Shown piece after piece: positions 1 to 6,963 of a DNA stretch of 16,626 bases. The notes under the pieces were generated by a model. The model did no database searches, was not told where the DNA came from, and worked only from the letters and a program-made list of their open reading frames with translations. Where the stretch lies: the NCBI GenBank assembly GCA_900756715.1, contig CAAELC010000040.1, positions 1 to 16,626 on the forward strand, read 5' to 3'. The DNA comes from an uncultured Oscillospiraceae bacterium. GTDB taxonomy: Bacteria > Bacillota > Clostridia > Oscillospirales > Oscillospiraceae. Each line of letters starts with the position of its first letter. Within the stretch, counting starts at the first letter, position 1. The position numbers were made by a program, and so were the translations under genes.

Positions 1-1061
1 AGCTTTCTGGCTTCTTCGGTGATACGCTCCACAGAGGGCACCACAAAGTTCTCCAGCTTGGGGGAGAAGGGAGTCGGCGTGTCATAAGCCGCCACGCGGA
101 CGATGGGCGCATCCAGAGAGGTGATGGCATGCTCTGCCACATAGGACGCCAGCTGAGCGCCCCAACCGCCGTTGTAATGATCCTCGTGAACGATCATCAG
201 CTTGCCGGTCTTCGCGATGGATTTAAGTACCGTATCGTAGTCAAAGGGAACCAGAGTGCGGGGATCAATGATCTCGCAGCTGATGCCTTCCTTTTCCAGC
301 TCATCGGCAGCCTGCATAGCCTTGTACCACATGAGCATGTTTGCAACGATGGTAATATCCTTACCCTCGCGGCGGATTGCAGCCTGGCCAAAGGGAATCG
401 TGTAGTCCTCATCGGGGACCTCGCACATGGCGTTCAGCTGACCGGCTTCCTTGCGCTTTCCGCCGTAGAGCAGCTTGTGCTCAAAGACAATCACGGGGTT
501 ATCATCCCGGATGGCCTGCTTCATCAGGCCCTTTGCGTCATAGGCCGTGGAGGGGCAGATAACCTTCAGGCCGGGGCAGTGGATGAAATAGCTTTCCAGA
601 GACTGGGCATGCTGCGCGCCGCGGTTGGTTGCGCCGCAGGGTGCGCGCATAACCATAGGCACATGCACCTTGCCGCCGGACATGTAGCACATCTTGGCAG
701 CCTGATTCACCAGCTGATCCATCATGCAGAACAGGAAGTCGCCATACTGCAGGTCGGCCACGGGGCGCATGCCGTTCATGGCAGAGCCAACACACACGCC
801 GGAAATCAGAATCTCGGAAATAGGAGTGTTAATCACGCGCACGCCTTCCAGACCCTCGCCCTTGACGGTGTAGCCGCCGTCCTTGTTAGGCACGCGGACA
901 TTGGCGCCAAACTCATCGCCCAGACCCTTGGTAACGGTAAAGGCGCCGCCCATACCGCCGGGAATATCTTCATCTTCGCCCAGGCAATACACACTGGGAT
1001 CTCTGCGCATTTCTTCAGCGATGGCTGCTTTCAGCGCATCGGCAATCGACATAATAGCCAT
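1..1061 (-). CDS. acoB: TPP-dependent 2-oxo acid/acetoin dehydrogenase E1 beta subunit, 3' end cut by window edge
   Basis: Beta subunit of a heterotetrameric thiamine-diphosphate E1 enzyme, which with the alpha subunit decarboxylates a 2-oxo acid or cleaves acetoin and passes the acyl group to a lipoyl E2. I translated 353 residues in frame from ATG at 1061 with no stop before the edge; the last visible residues (VERITEEARK) match the usual C-terminal helix, so only a few residues are probably missing. Hallmarks: GED near 28-30, NTPISE at 78-83 with the cofactor-activating Glu83, GAQHAQS around 148-154 with the conserved His151, YDAKGLMKQAIRDDNPVI from 174, and FEHK. Start follows the alpha stop by 5 bases, with GGGAGGG at 1070-1076 inside the end of the alpha gene as its ribosome site, so the two are translationally coupled. 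An insertion of about 20 residues lies near residues 53-73. E2 and E3 genes would be expected beyond the left edge. AcoB and PdhB cannot be separated firmly. Confidence 0.9.
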   Translation of the reverse strand, partial: MAIMSIADALKAAIAEEMRRDPSVYCLGEDEDIPGGMGGAFTVTKGLGDEFGANVRVPNKDGGYTVKGEGLEGVRVINTPISEILISGVCVGSAMNGMRPVADLQYGDFLFCMMDQLVNQAAKMCYMSGGKVHVPMVMRAPCGATNRGAQHAQSLESYFIHCPGLKVICPSTAYDAKGLMKQAIRDDNPVIVFEHKLLYGGKRKEAGQLNAMCEVPDEDYTIPFGQAAIRREGKDITIVANMLMWYKAMQAADELEKEGISCEIIDPRTLVPFDYDTVLKSIAKTGKLMIVHEDHYNGGWGAQLASYVAEHAITSLDAPIVRVAAYDTPTPFSPKLENFVVPSVERITEEARK

Positions 1062-1066
1062 ATTCT

Positions 1067-2044
1067 TTAACCCTCCCAAAATACATCATGCAGCGCGGAC
1101 TCATTCTCAGGCAGCGGTGCGTTCTTGGCGTACTCCACGGCCTCGTCAATCTCGGCCTCCACCGCCGTCTCCATAGCCTGCAGCTCCTCCTCGGTGGCAG
1201 CGCCCTCGGCCAGAATACGAGCACGGAACAGCTTAATGGGGTCCTTGTCCTGAATCCAATCCTTCTCCTCGTCCTTGGCGCGGTAGCCGCAGGCATCGTT
1301 ACGGGAGTGACCGCCATGACGGTAGGTCTTCAGCTCCAGAATCGTGGGGCCCTCACCGGCGCGGGCACGGGCAATGGCACGGGTGGCAGCCTCGTTGACC
1401 GCCAGCACATCGTTGCCGTCCACCACCTCGCTGGGAATGCCATACACAGCGGCGCGGCCAGCGGCCACATCCTGCTGGCAGCAGGTCAGTGCAATAGAGG
1501 TGTTGGCGGAGAACAGGTTGTTCTCGCACACAAACACCACAGGCAGCTTCCAGATACCGGCAGCGTTCATCGTCTCATGATAGGAGCCCTCGTTGGAGGC
1601 ACCGTCGCCGAAGAAGCACACCACAACATTGTTCTTCTTCTGCATCTTGAACGCCAGTGCAGCACCGGCAGCAATGGGCAGGTTGCCGCCCACGATGGCA
1701 TTGGCGGTCATGGCGCCGACGGAAATGTCGCCGGTGTGCATGGCGCCGCCCTTGCCCTTGCAGCAGCCCTCGGCCGCGCCGAACATCTCGCACATCATGG
1801 ACTTAACGGACACGCCCTTGGCAATGTCATGGCCGGCAGGGCGGTGGGTGGTTGCCATCCAGTCATCCTTGCCCAGATCATACAGCATACCCACAGCACT
1901 GGCCTCCTCGCCGGTGGACTGGTGAATACTGCCGGGCATAATCCCTTCCAGGAACAGATAATAGATACTCTCCTCGTACTTGCGGATGGTGTACATCTTC
2001 TTGTACATACCGAGAGCTTTTTCTTTCGTGGGGAAATTGCTCAT
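1067..2044 (-). CDS. acoA: TPP-dependent 2-oxo acid/acetoin dehydrogenase E1 alpha subunit
   Basis: Alpha subunit of the same E1 enzyme, carrying the thiamine-diphosphate site. The 325-residue length is standard. The TPP motif is plain: GDG at 146-148 within CFFGDGASNEG, followed after 26 residues by ENN at 174-176. Other family marks are THRPAGHDIAKG (66-77), CCKGKGGAMH (94-103), IWKLPVVFVCENN, and the phosphorylation-loop-like YRHGGHS at 241-247. The CCKGKGG plus IWKLP pattern is frequent in acetoin dehydrogenase AcoA, but PdhA proteins share most of it. The ATG at 2044 has a perfect AGGAGGT at 2054-2060. It lies 65 bases after the phosphodiesterase stop, so it is probably in one operon with it, perhaps with its own boost. 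In context it would take the carbon product of the upstream kinase/hydrolase steps; that substrate assignment is inference. Confidence 0.92.
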   Translation of the reverse strand: MSNFPTKEKALGMYKKMYTIRKYEESIYYLFLEGIMPGSIHQSTGEEASAVGMLYDLGKDDWMATTHRPAGHDIAKGVSVKSMMCEMFGAAEGCCKGKGGAMHTGDISVGAMTANAIVGGNLPIAAGAALAFKMQKKNNVVVCFFGDGASNEGSYHETMNAAGIWKLPVVFVCENNLFSANTSIALTCCQQDVAAGRAAVYGIPSEVVDGNDVLAVNEAATRAIARARAGEGPTILELKTYRHGGHSRNDACGYRAKDEEKDWIQDKDPIKLFRARILAEGAATEEELQAMETAVEAEIDEAVEYAKNAPLPENESALHDVFWEG

Positions 2045-2075
2045 TTTCTTACTACCTCCTAATTTTTAAACACAG

Positions 2076-2099
2076 GGCTCTGCCAACAGGCAGTGGGCC
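2076..2099 (-). other. Small hairpin between phosphodiesterase and E1 alpha genes
   Basis: CTGCC and GGCAG (2080-2084 and 2089-2093) pair around a 4-base loop, with a further GGC/GCC pair outside. On the minus strand it is followed by GTTTAAAAATT. The stem is short. It could be a weak attenuator or an mRNA processing site separating acoAB from the genes upstream, or chance. Confidence 0.3.
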
Positions 2100-2109
2100 G
2101 TGCGTATGG

Positions 2110-3432
2110 TTACTTCAGAATTTCCTCAATTACATGTCCGTCAGCCTGAGGCATCGTCTGGCCCAGAATGCGGGCGAAGGTGGGTGCCTCGTCAATCACG
2201 CGGCCCCGGCCAAGCTCCACGCCCTCCCGGATGGCAGGGCCCTTTGCCACAAACACAGGCTGCGGGCCATAGTCGGGCATATAACCGTGGGTAGCCCGGC
2301 CAAAGCGATAGTCACTGGCGTCAAAGTTCTGCACCAGCGGCCGCACCGCCCGATCGCCGAAGGAGGTGTATCCATCGGACTCAATCACGAAGCTGAAGTC
2401 TCCGGCAAGGCCTTCCTCCTCCAGCGCCTCCTCTGCGGTATAAATGCGGCCAATGCCGAACACGCCTTCCTCCTGCAGATCCCGCAGGGCCTGATAGACC
2501 TCCGCCTTCATACCCTCATCCTTAGGGTCCTTCACATAAACCAGGCAGCACATGGCGTTGGAGAAGCAATAGCCCTTCCAGTCTGTAACGGTGCCATCGG
2601 GCTTGACATCAATCAGTCCCGCATCTGCCAGCTTCACATTCAGGTTGATGGCCCGGTTGATGTCCCGCTGGCCGTGGTCGCTGACCATGATGATATTGGT
2701 TTCCTCCAGCAGGCCCAGCTCCTCCAGCGTGGAACCCAGCATGCCGATATAACGATCCAGATTGGCGCGGCACTGATCCAGATAGGAGCTGAATACGCCG
2801 TGCTTGTGACGGGTGGTGTCGAACTCACCTGTATGAACAAAGGTAACCTCAGGCTGGAACTTCTTCAAAATGTCGCAGGTGCAGGTGATAATCCAGTTAT
2901 CCACCTTGGGCCACTGCATGAAGTTCTTCTTTCCGCCTTTTTCCCAGCCCTCACCCAGAAGGTCGGTATGGCTCTGCATGATCTGAATGACCTCATCACT
3001 GCTGCCCGCCCGGCGGAAACTGCTTTCCAGCGTGTCGCCCGGCTCAGGCATCCAGTATTCGTCAATCAGATAGTCAATGTTGGGGTTGCAGCCGGTAACA
3101 GGCCAGGACACAGAGGCAGTCTTCAGACCCGCCCGCTTGGCAACGGCGAATATATCTTCCACCGCGATCTTGTCGCTGAACCAAATCCAATTGTCGTCCT
3201 TGTTTGTGGTTGTAAAATTAAAGTTGCTGGTGATGTGGTGCTTTCCGGCATAGCAGCCGGTCAGAATACTGACATGTGCCGGATAGGTCACCGAGGGATA
3301 GATGGTACGCATGCCGCCTTTGAATTCACTGCCGCCAGCCAGATATTTCTGGAAATTCGGCAGCTTGCGCAGCGCCTCTACATCCTCTGTAACCATAGCG
3401 TCAACGGAAAATACCAACAATCGCTTAGCCAT
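2110..3432 (-). CDS. Type I phosphodiesterase / nucleotide pyrophosphatase-type alkaline-phosphatase-fold hydrolase
   Basis: A 440-residue metal-dependent phosphoester or phosphodiester hydrolase of the alkaline phosphatase superfamily, closest to the nucleotide pyrophosphatase/phosphodiesterase branch. The two-metal ligand set is visible in order: Asp11 (VFSVDAM), nucleophile Thr49 in YPSVTYPAH, Asp205 and His209 in GEFDTTRHKHG, Asp252-His253 in MVSDHGQ, and His382 in ATHGYMPDYGP. There is no signal peptide, so it acts in the cytoplasm, unlike many family members. The reading frame stays open to an ATG at 3474, but ATG 3432 is chosen because GAAAGGAAGT lies 9-18 bases upstream and the N-terminus then begins just before the first core strand. 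The 16-base gap to the kinase, with the ribosome site overlapping the kinase stop, points to one transcript. Substrate unknown; a glycerophosphodiester or phosphorylated polyol would fit the neighbours. Confidence 0.88.
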   Translation of the reverse strand: MAKRLLVFSVDAMVTEDVEALRKLPNFQKYLAGGSEFKGGMRTIYPSVTYPAHVSILTGCYAGKHHITSNFNFTTTNKDDNWIWFSDKIAVEDIFAVAKRAGLKTASVSWPVTGCNPNIDYLIDEYWMPEPGDTLESSFRRAGSSDEVIQIMQSHTDLLGEGWEKGGKKNFMQWPKVDNWIITCTCDILKKFQPEVTFVHTGEFDTTRHKHGVFSSYLDQCRANLDRYIGMLGSTLEELGLLEETNIIMVSDHGQRDINRAINLNVKLADAGLIDVKPDGTVTDWKGYCFSNAMCCLVYVKDPKDEGMKAEVYQALRDLQEEGVFGIGRIYTAEEALEEEGLAGDFSFVIESDGYTSFGDRAVRPLVQNFDASDYRFGRATHGYMPDYGPQPVFVAKGPAIREGVELGRGRVIDEAPTFARILGQTMPQADGHVIEEILK

Positions 3433-3440
3433 TGTATATA

Positions 3441-3450
3441 ACTTCCTTTC
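3441..3450 (-). promoter_or_regulatory. Ribosome binding site fixing the phosphodiesterase start
   Basis: The minus strand reads GAAAGGAAGT ending 9 bases before ATG 3432 and overlapping the TGA of the kinase gene (3449-3451). It supports the start at 3432 over the upstream in-frame ATG at 3474, which would lie inside the kinase gene. Confidence 0.7.
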
Positions 3451-4945
3451 AGAATGATTTACTCTTATATTCAACCGTTGTCTTTACAGCCTGATCCCAG
3501 CCGCCCAGCCGGGCCTGTCGTTCAGGTTCGCTCATATGCGGCGTAAAAATCTGATTGTTCTGGTTGGCCCGTAAACGGTCATAATCGTACAAACCTATGG
3601 CAATTCCCGCCACATAGGCCGCTCCAATGCCGGAAAGTTCTTCCTGTCTGGCAACTGCCACCGGGCAACCCAGAATATCGCTCTGGAACTGCATCAGGTA
3701 CTCATTTTTGGTAGGTCCACCGGCCACGCGGAATTCAGAGACTGTTTCCCCGCTGTCCCGGCAAGCCGCCCGCACCAGATCAGCAATCTGATAAGCCACA
3801 CTCTCCAGTGCCGCCCGCACAAGCTCCTTCCGCCCGGTCATCCGGCTCATTCCCAGGAAAGACGCCTGCGCGCCTGACGCCCAATGTGGAGCGCCGATGC
3901 CATTAAATGCAGGCACCATATAGGTCCGGTCTGCCGGATTGGCTGTCCGGGCAAGCTCTGCCGTCTGTCCGGGGCTATCAATGAGTTCCGCATTTTCTTT
4001 AAGCCAGGTGATAACTATGCCCGAATTTGCCACGCCCTCCAAAGCATACAGCGTTTTTCCGCCAATCCGCCACGCAAGCGTGGTGTTCATTCCGCTGGAA
4101 GACTCGACCGGAATCTCTCCCGTGTTCATCAGCATGCAGCTTCCGGTTCCGATGCCGCACATCGTGTCTCCCCTGTCGATGCATCCATGGCTGAACATTA
4201 CGCCGTGGGAATCGCCTATGGCCGCATGGATGGGTACCTTGTGGGGCAGGAATCCGCCCAGATCCGTCTCTCCATACCACGCATCGGAATCGCACACCTG
4301 CGGCAGCATGGACATCGGGATATGATACAGGCGGCACAGTTCCTCATCCCACTGCATGGTGTGAATGTTGAACAACTGGGTACGGCTTGCATTGGAGACA
4401 TCCGTCTTATGTACCTGCCCTCCTGTAAGCTGCCAGATCGTCCATGTATCCATGGTTCCCAGACACAGCTTCCCTGCATTCGCCGCTTCCTGTGCGCCGG
4501 GCACATTTTCAAGTACCCACGCAACCTTCGGCGCCGAAAAAAACGGAGAAAGCATCAGGCCCGTCTTCTTACGGACCATCCGTTCAACCTCAGGCGTGGC
4601 AATCCGGCTGCACAATTCCGCCGCCCGGTTGCACTGCCATACGATAGACTCGCAAACCGGCTTTCCGCTGGCGCGGTCCCACACAGCAACGCTCTCCCGC
4701 TGGTTGGTCACCGCAACCGCCGCAATAGCGGCCGGGTCAATGCCTGCATCCTTCACCGCAAGCTGTGCAACGCGGAAAATGTGGTCCGCAATCTCCTCCG
4801 CATCGTGTCCTACCCAGCCCTGATTGCTGATAATCTGGCGGTGCGGCATATCTCTGCGCAGGAGGAATCTGCCTTCTTCATCCAGCAGCATCGCCTTGGT
4901 TCCCTGTGTGCTCTGATCAATGGAGAGAATATACTGGCGTCCCAT
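3449..4945 (-). CDS. FGGY-family kinase, glycerol-kinase-like
   Basis: ATP-dependent sugar/polyol kinase of 498 residues, the usual glycerol kinase length. Much of the GlpK backbone is present: SIDQSTQGTK at 8-17 (GlpK has DQGTTSSR), NQRES at 81-85, IVWQC at 101-105, GTMDTWTIW at 163-171, NASRTQLFNIHT at 185-196, catalytic Asp245 in GDSHGV, GTGSCMLMNTG around 266-276, and MQFQSDILG near the C-terminal domain. Against E. coli GlpK numbering recalled from the literature, Arg83, Glu84, Trp103 and Asp245 are kept, but Tyr135 is Phe and Phe270 is Cys. The FBP-binding GGKGG loop of E. coli GlpK and the HPr-phosphorylated His loop of enterococcal GlpK are both absent. It may therefore act on a different polyol or ketose, without those controls. 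It heads a gene set with phosphodiesterase and acoAB behind an AT-rich control region. Start ATG 4945 has GGGAAAGGGG at 4951-4960. Confidence 0.88.
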   Translation of the reverse strand: MGRQYILSIDQSTQGTKAMLLDEEGRFLLRRDMPHRQIISNQGWVGHDAEEIADHIFRVAQLAVKDAGIDPAAIAAVAVTNQRESVAVWDRASGKPVCESIVWQCNRAAELCSRIATPEVERMVRKKTGLMLSPFFSAPKVAWVLENVPGAQEAANAGKLCLGTMDTWTIWQLTGGQVHKTDVSNASRTQLFNIHTMQWDEELCRLYHIPMSMLPQVCDSDAWYGETDLGGFLPHKVPIHAAIGDSHGVMFSHGCIDRGDTMCGIGTGSCMLMNTGEIPVESSSGMNTTLAWRIGGKTLYALEGVANSGIVITWLKENAELIDSPGQTAELARTANPADRTYMVPAFNGIGAPHWASGAQASFLGMSRMTGRKELVRAALESVAYQIADLVRAACRDSGETVSEFRVAGGPTKNEYLMQFQSDILGCPVAVARQEELSGIGAAYVAGIAIGLYDYDRLRANQNNQIFTPHMSEPERQARLGGWDQAVKTTVEYKSKSF

Positions 4946-4961
4946 GGAGGCCCCTTTCCCA

Positions 4962-4972
4962 TTTTACTAAAA
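4962..4972. promoter_or_regulatory. Palindrome TTTTACTAAAA upstream of kinase ribosome site
   Basis: A perfect 5-1-5 palindrome directly upstream of the ribosome binding site of the kinase gene. Its core TTACTAA recurs at 5106-5112, 12191-12197 and 12410-12416, all in non-coding control regions of this locus. It may be a regulator half-operator; the region is AT-rich, so chance is possible. Confidence 0.35.
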
Positions 4973-4991
4973 GTAATCAAATAAATTACTT
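4971..4991. promoter_or_regulatory. Inverted repeat AAGTAAT-N7-ATTACTT, probable operator of the kinase operon
   Basis: Two perfect 7-base arms separated by 7 bases. On the minus strand it overlaps the downstream end of a candidate extended -10 (TGCTATAAG, 4989-4997) and covers the expected transcription start, the normal place for a repressor operator. It lies 26-46 bases upstream of the kinase ATG. The bound protein is not known. Confidence 0.45.
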
Positions 4992-4997
4992 ATAGCA
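4989..4997 (-). promoter_or_regulatory. Candidate extended -10 promoter of the kinase-phosphodiesterase-acoAB operon
   Basis: The minus strand reads TGCTATAAG, an extended -10 element (TGN plus TATAAG). No good -35 hexamer sits 16-18 bases upstream, which is tolerated by extended -10 promoters. A second possible -10 (TATTAT) lies at 5007-5012. The element sits in the 185-bp gene-free stretch 4946-5130 and is followed at once by the inverted repeat at 4971-4991. Confidence 0.35.
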
Positions 4998-5038
4998 AAT
5001 GTAATCATAATACGAATTCGCCCAAAAATCAACCACAT

Positions 5039-5080
5039 ATGCCATAAAATATCTCTTTTGTTTCAGACGATTTGTGGCAT
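5039..5080. repeat. Ten-base inverted repeat in the control region 4946-5130
   Basis: ATGCCATAAA (5039-5048) and TTTGTGGCAT (5071-5080) are complementary except for one position that is a G-U pair in plus-strand RNA. The 22-base loop is long for a terminator. It lies between the end of the YesL-like gene and the kinase promoter and could be a weak transcription stop or a protein site. Confidence 0.3.
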
Positions 5081-5104
5081 TTTGCACATTATTTACGAAT
5101 GCAA

Positions 5105-5113
5105 ATTAGTAAT
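5105..5113. promoter_or_regulatory. Palindrome ATTAGTAAT, possible distal operator
   Basis: A 4-1-4 palindrome with the same core as the sites at 4962 and 12189. It sits just 3' of the YesL-like gene. Its ten bases AATTAGTAAT (5104-5113) occur again exactly at 12189-12198. Confidence 0.3.
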
Positions 5114-5130
5114 CTATTCAGTTTCAAATT

Positions 5131-5766
5131 TCACTCATCTGCTGCATCTGATTCGGGATCATCACAGCGATCCAACACCAGATCCTCCAGCGGATCCCAC
5201 AAGAAAGCCAGCGACAAAACCGACGCCGTAGAGAGTAAAATTACAACGCAAAAGAGCAGCGAGTAGGGATAAAACATTACCGCAGCATAGGTCAGGCCAA
5301 AAACGCAAACTGCGCTGCCGACCGCGCGAGGCAGACGCCCCAGCGCCAGACACACACCGTTCCACAGCGCCTGTGTAAACGGCATCTGTACGCAGGACAA
5401 AATCGAAGCTGTACACACGGATACCAGCGCGGCTAACGCGCCCGCCAGCACTGCTACATAGAGCAGCGGCCGCCCCGCTTGTCCAATCTGGTCAGACAAG
5501 GTTTTGCACCACAAAATTACCAGCGCATACAGTGCAAACAGCACTTCCAGCAGGACCCCTCTCCAGAATTTCTTCTTAAACAGGCTTTTATACTCCTGCA
5601 CGCGGCTCAGGGCGCACCGCCCATCCATGACCTTGATCAGAGTTCCCTTCAAGGCCAAAATGGCCGGGCCAATTGTGATAATGGGAACAAATAACGCTGC
5701 CGTAATCAGATTCAACACCAGCAGGTTATTGAATTCTTCGCCAAACAAGCGTTTCAGAACCCGCAT
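5131..5766 (-). CDS. YesL-like (DUF624) integral membrane protein
   Basis: A 211-residue polytopic membrane protein. The N-terminus has the YesL/DUF624 signature: a short amphipathic start, then NNLLVLNLITAALF and PIITIGPAILALKG near residues 13-40. Further hydrophobic segments fall at about 72-90, 101-125 and 148-192, and the C-terminus is acidic (DDPESDAADE). YesL proteins have no firmly established biochemical role but are typically encoded beside ABC carbohydrate transporters, as here. Start ATG 5766 has AGAAGGGGGC upstream; an ATG a few bases earlier is in another frame. It follows the lipoprotein gene by 35 bases and is probably cotranscribed with it. Several Cys residues in the membrane segments are not a recognised motif. 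Confidence 0.75.
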   Translation of the reverse strand: MRVLKRLFGEEFNNLLVLNLITAALFVPIITIGPAILALKGTLIKVMDGRCALSRVQEYKSLFKKKFWRGVLLEVLFALYALVILWCKTLSDQIGQAGRPLLYVAVLAGALAALVSVCTASILSCVQMPFTQALWNGVCLALGRLPRAVGSAVCVFGLTYAAVMFYPYSLLFCVVILLSTASVLSLAFLWDPLEDLVLDRCDDPESDAADE

Positions 5767-5801
5767 GCACCATCTGCCCCCTTCTCAAGTCATCAACTGT
5801 C

Positions 5802-6839
5802 TCACTTCTTATTTTCCTGCTGCGCGCGGCTGAGAACATAGTGACCATCCGCAGCCGGCTCTCCGTAAATATTAGTCACTGTGCGCACCAGCTGGGTCTG
5901 CACATCGTAAACAGCATCACCGGCGGTACGCACCCGTACCGTCCCATCCATACAGGTGTAAAAATCCATTGCGCCGCTGGCCACATACCGCCGCGCCACC
6001 GTTTTACTGGTTACCGACTCATGCATGCTGATAGCCGCCAGCGGGTGGACCGCTTCGATCAGCGCTTGACCGTTGGAGGTATCATACCCATGGTGGTTCA
6101 TCTTCATAATATCCGATTGCAGCGCGGACCCGTAGCGGGCTACCATAGCATCTTCGCCCGGGCTGTACATGTCGCCGCTGGTCCAGAAGCTGGAATCGCC
6201 GTAGGTCAGGCGCATTGCAATGGAAGCATTGTTAGCCTCCATATACTGCTCAGAAATGGCCGCCTCTGTTTCCGGGTCAGGATTATAAACCGCCACATGA
6301 ACCTTCTGGCCAAAGTCAAAGCTGTCGCCATCCCGCAGCACCGCGCAGGGTATCCCCAAGCGTTCTATTGTCTCCATTGCCTTTTGATATGTTCCGGAGC
6401 CGTACTCATGGGGATTTCTGTAGATTTGCCCAATCGGATACTTTTCTGCAATCTGTACAAAGCTGCCAATGTGATCCGAATGGGGGTGAGACATGACGAA
6501 AATATCAATCTTGGTGATGCCCATCTTTTGCAGCTGTTCGTCGATCTCCGGAAATGCCGCAGGGTTGCTGCAGTCAATCATCATTACAAGGCCCTCGGGG
6601 GAAGTACAAACCGTACAATCGCCCACATTGACCTTACTGTCTCCATTTTGATATGTCTCCTTAGTCGCCAGATAGCGCACAGTAAGATTTCCGGAATCCT
6701 TTTCGGTGTCAAAAACCGAAGAAGTATAGGTGCCGTCACTGTCCGGCTTGGGGGAGGTGGCCTTATTGCCGCCGCAGGCGGTCAGCAGTGCCAGAACCAG
6801 CACCATGGAGGCCAACAGGCTGAGCCATCTCTTTTTCAT
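5802..6839 (-). CDS. Metallo-beta-lactamase-fold (ComEC-like) hydrolase, predicted lipoprotein
   Basis: A 345-residue protein with a lipoprotein signal: MKKR, a hydrophobic stretch, then LTAC with Cys22 as the lipidation site, so it should sit on the outer face of the membrane. The mature part carries the metallo-beta-lactamase HxHxDH motif as HPHSDH at 118-123, SGDM at 221-224 (third metal ligand region) and KMNHHGYDTSN at 246-256, the pattern of the ComEC/Rec2 C-terminal domain. ComEC-type domains are nucleases or phosphodiesterases, so an extracellular phosphoester hydrolase is plausible, but the substrate is not shown. Start ATG 6839 has AAGGAGT about ten bases upstream. It lies after the terminator of the ABC operon and 35 bases before the YesL-like gene, so these two form a small unit or are read through from upstream. 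Confidence 0.87.
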   Translation of the reverse strand: MKKRWLSLLASMVLVLALLTACGGNKATSPKPDSDGTYTSSVFDTEKDSGNLTVRYLATKETYQNGDSKVNVGDCTVCTSPEGLVMMIDCSNPAAFPEIDEQLQKMGITKIDIFVMSHPHSDHIGSFVQIAEKYPIGQIYRNPHEYGSGTYQKAMETIERLGIPCAVLRDGDSFDFGQKVHVAVYNPDPETEAAISEQYMEANNASIAMRLTYGDSSFWTSGDMYSPGEDAMVARYGSALQSDIMKMNHHGYDTSNGQALIEAVHPLAAISMHESVTSKTVARRYVASGAMDFYTCMDGTVRVRTAGDAVYDVQTQLVRTVTNIYGEPAADGHYVLSRAQQENKK

Positions 6840-6861
6840 TTATTACACTCCTTTTAGGGAA

Positions 6862-6890
6862 GTTATACTCAAATTCACACTCATGCTCTA
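6862..6890 (-). promoter_or_regulatory. Weak candidate promoter for the lipoprotein hydrolase gene
   Basis: On the minus strand TATAAC (6862-6867) lies 17 bases after TAGAGC (6885-6890). The -10 is good and the -35 poor. It would allow expression of the MBL lipoprotein and YesL-like genes apart from the ABC operon. Confidence 0.2.
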
Positions 6891-6897
6891 AAGGATA

Positions 6898-6928
6898 AGA
6901 GGGAACGGAGCATTGCTCCGCTCCCTCT
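6898..6928 (-). terminator. Hairpin terminator after the ABC binding-protein gene
   Basis: Arms at 6898-6911 and 6915-6928 form a 14-base stem with one G-U pair and a 3-base loop, followed on the minus strand by TTATCCTTT. It lies 35 bases after the stop of the binding-protein gene. The poor T-run suggests partial read-through into the MBL lipoprotein gene. Confidence 0.75.
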
Positions 6929-6963
6929 CTGTTACAGGTCGCTTTTCTGTTTTCCTGCCGAGA

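Noticed and set aside
1088..2062. Plus-strand open frame opposite E1 alpha
   Set aside because: Antisense shadow of a gene with a complete TPP motif; His/Gly/Ala-rich composition without any motif.
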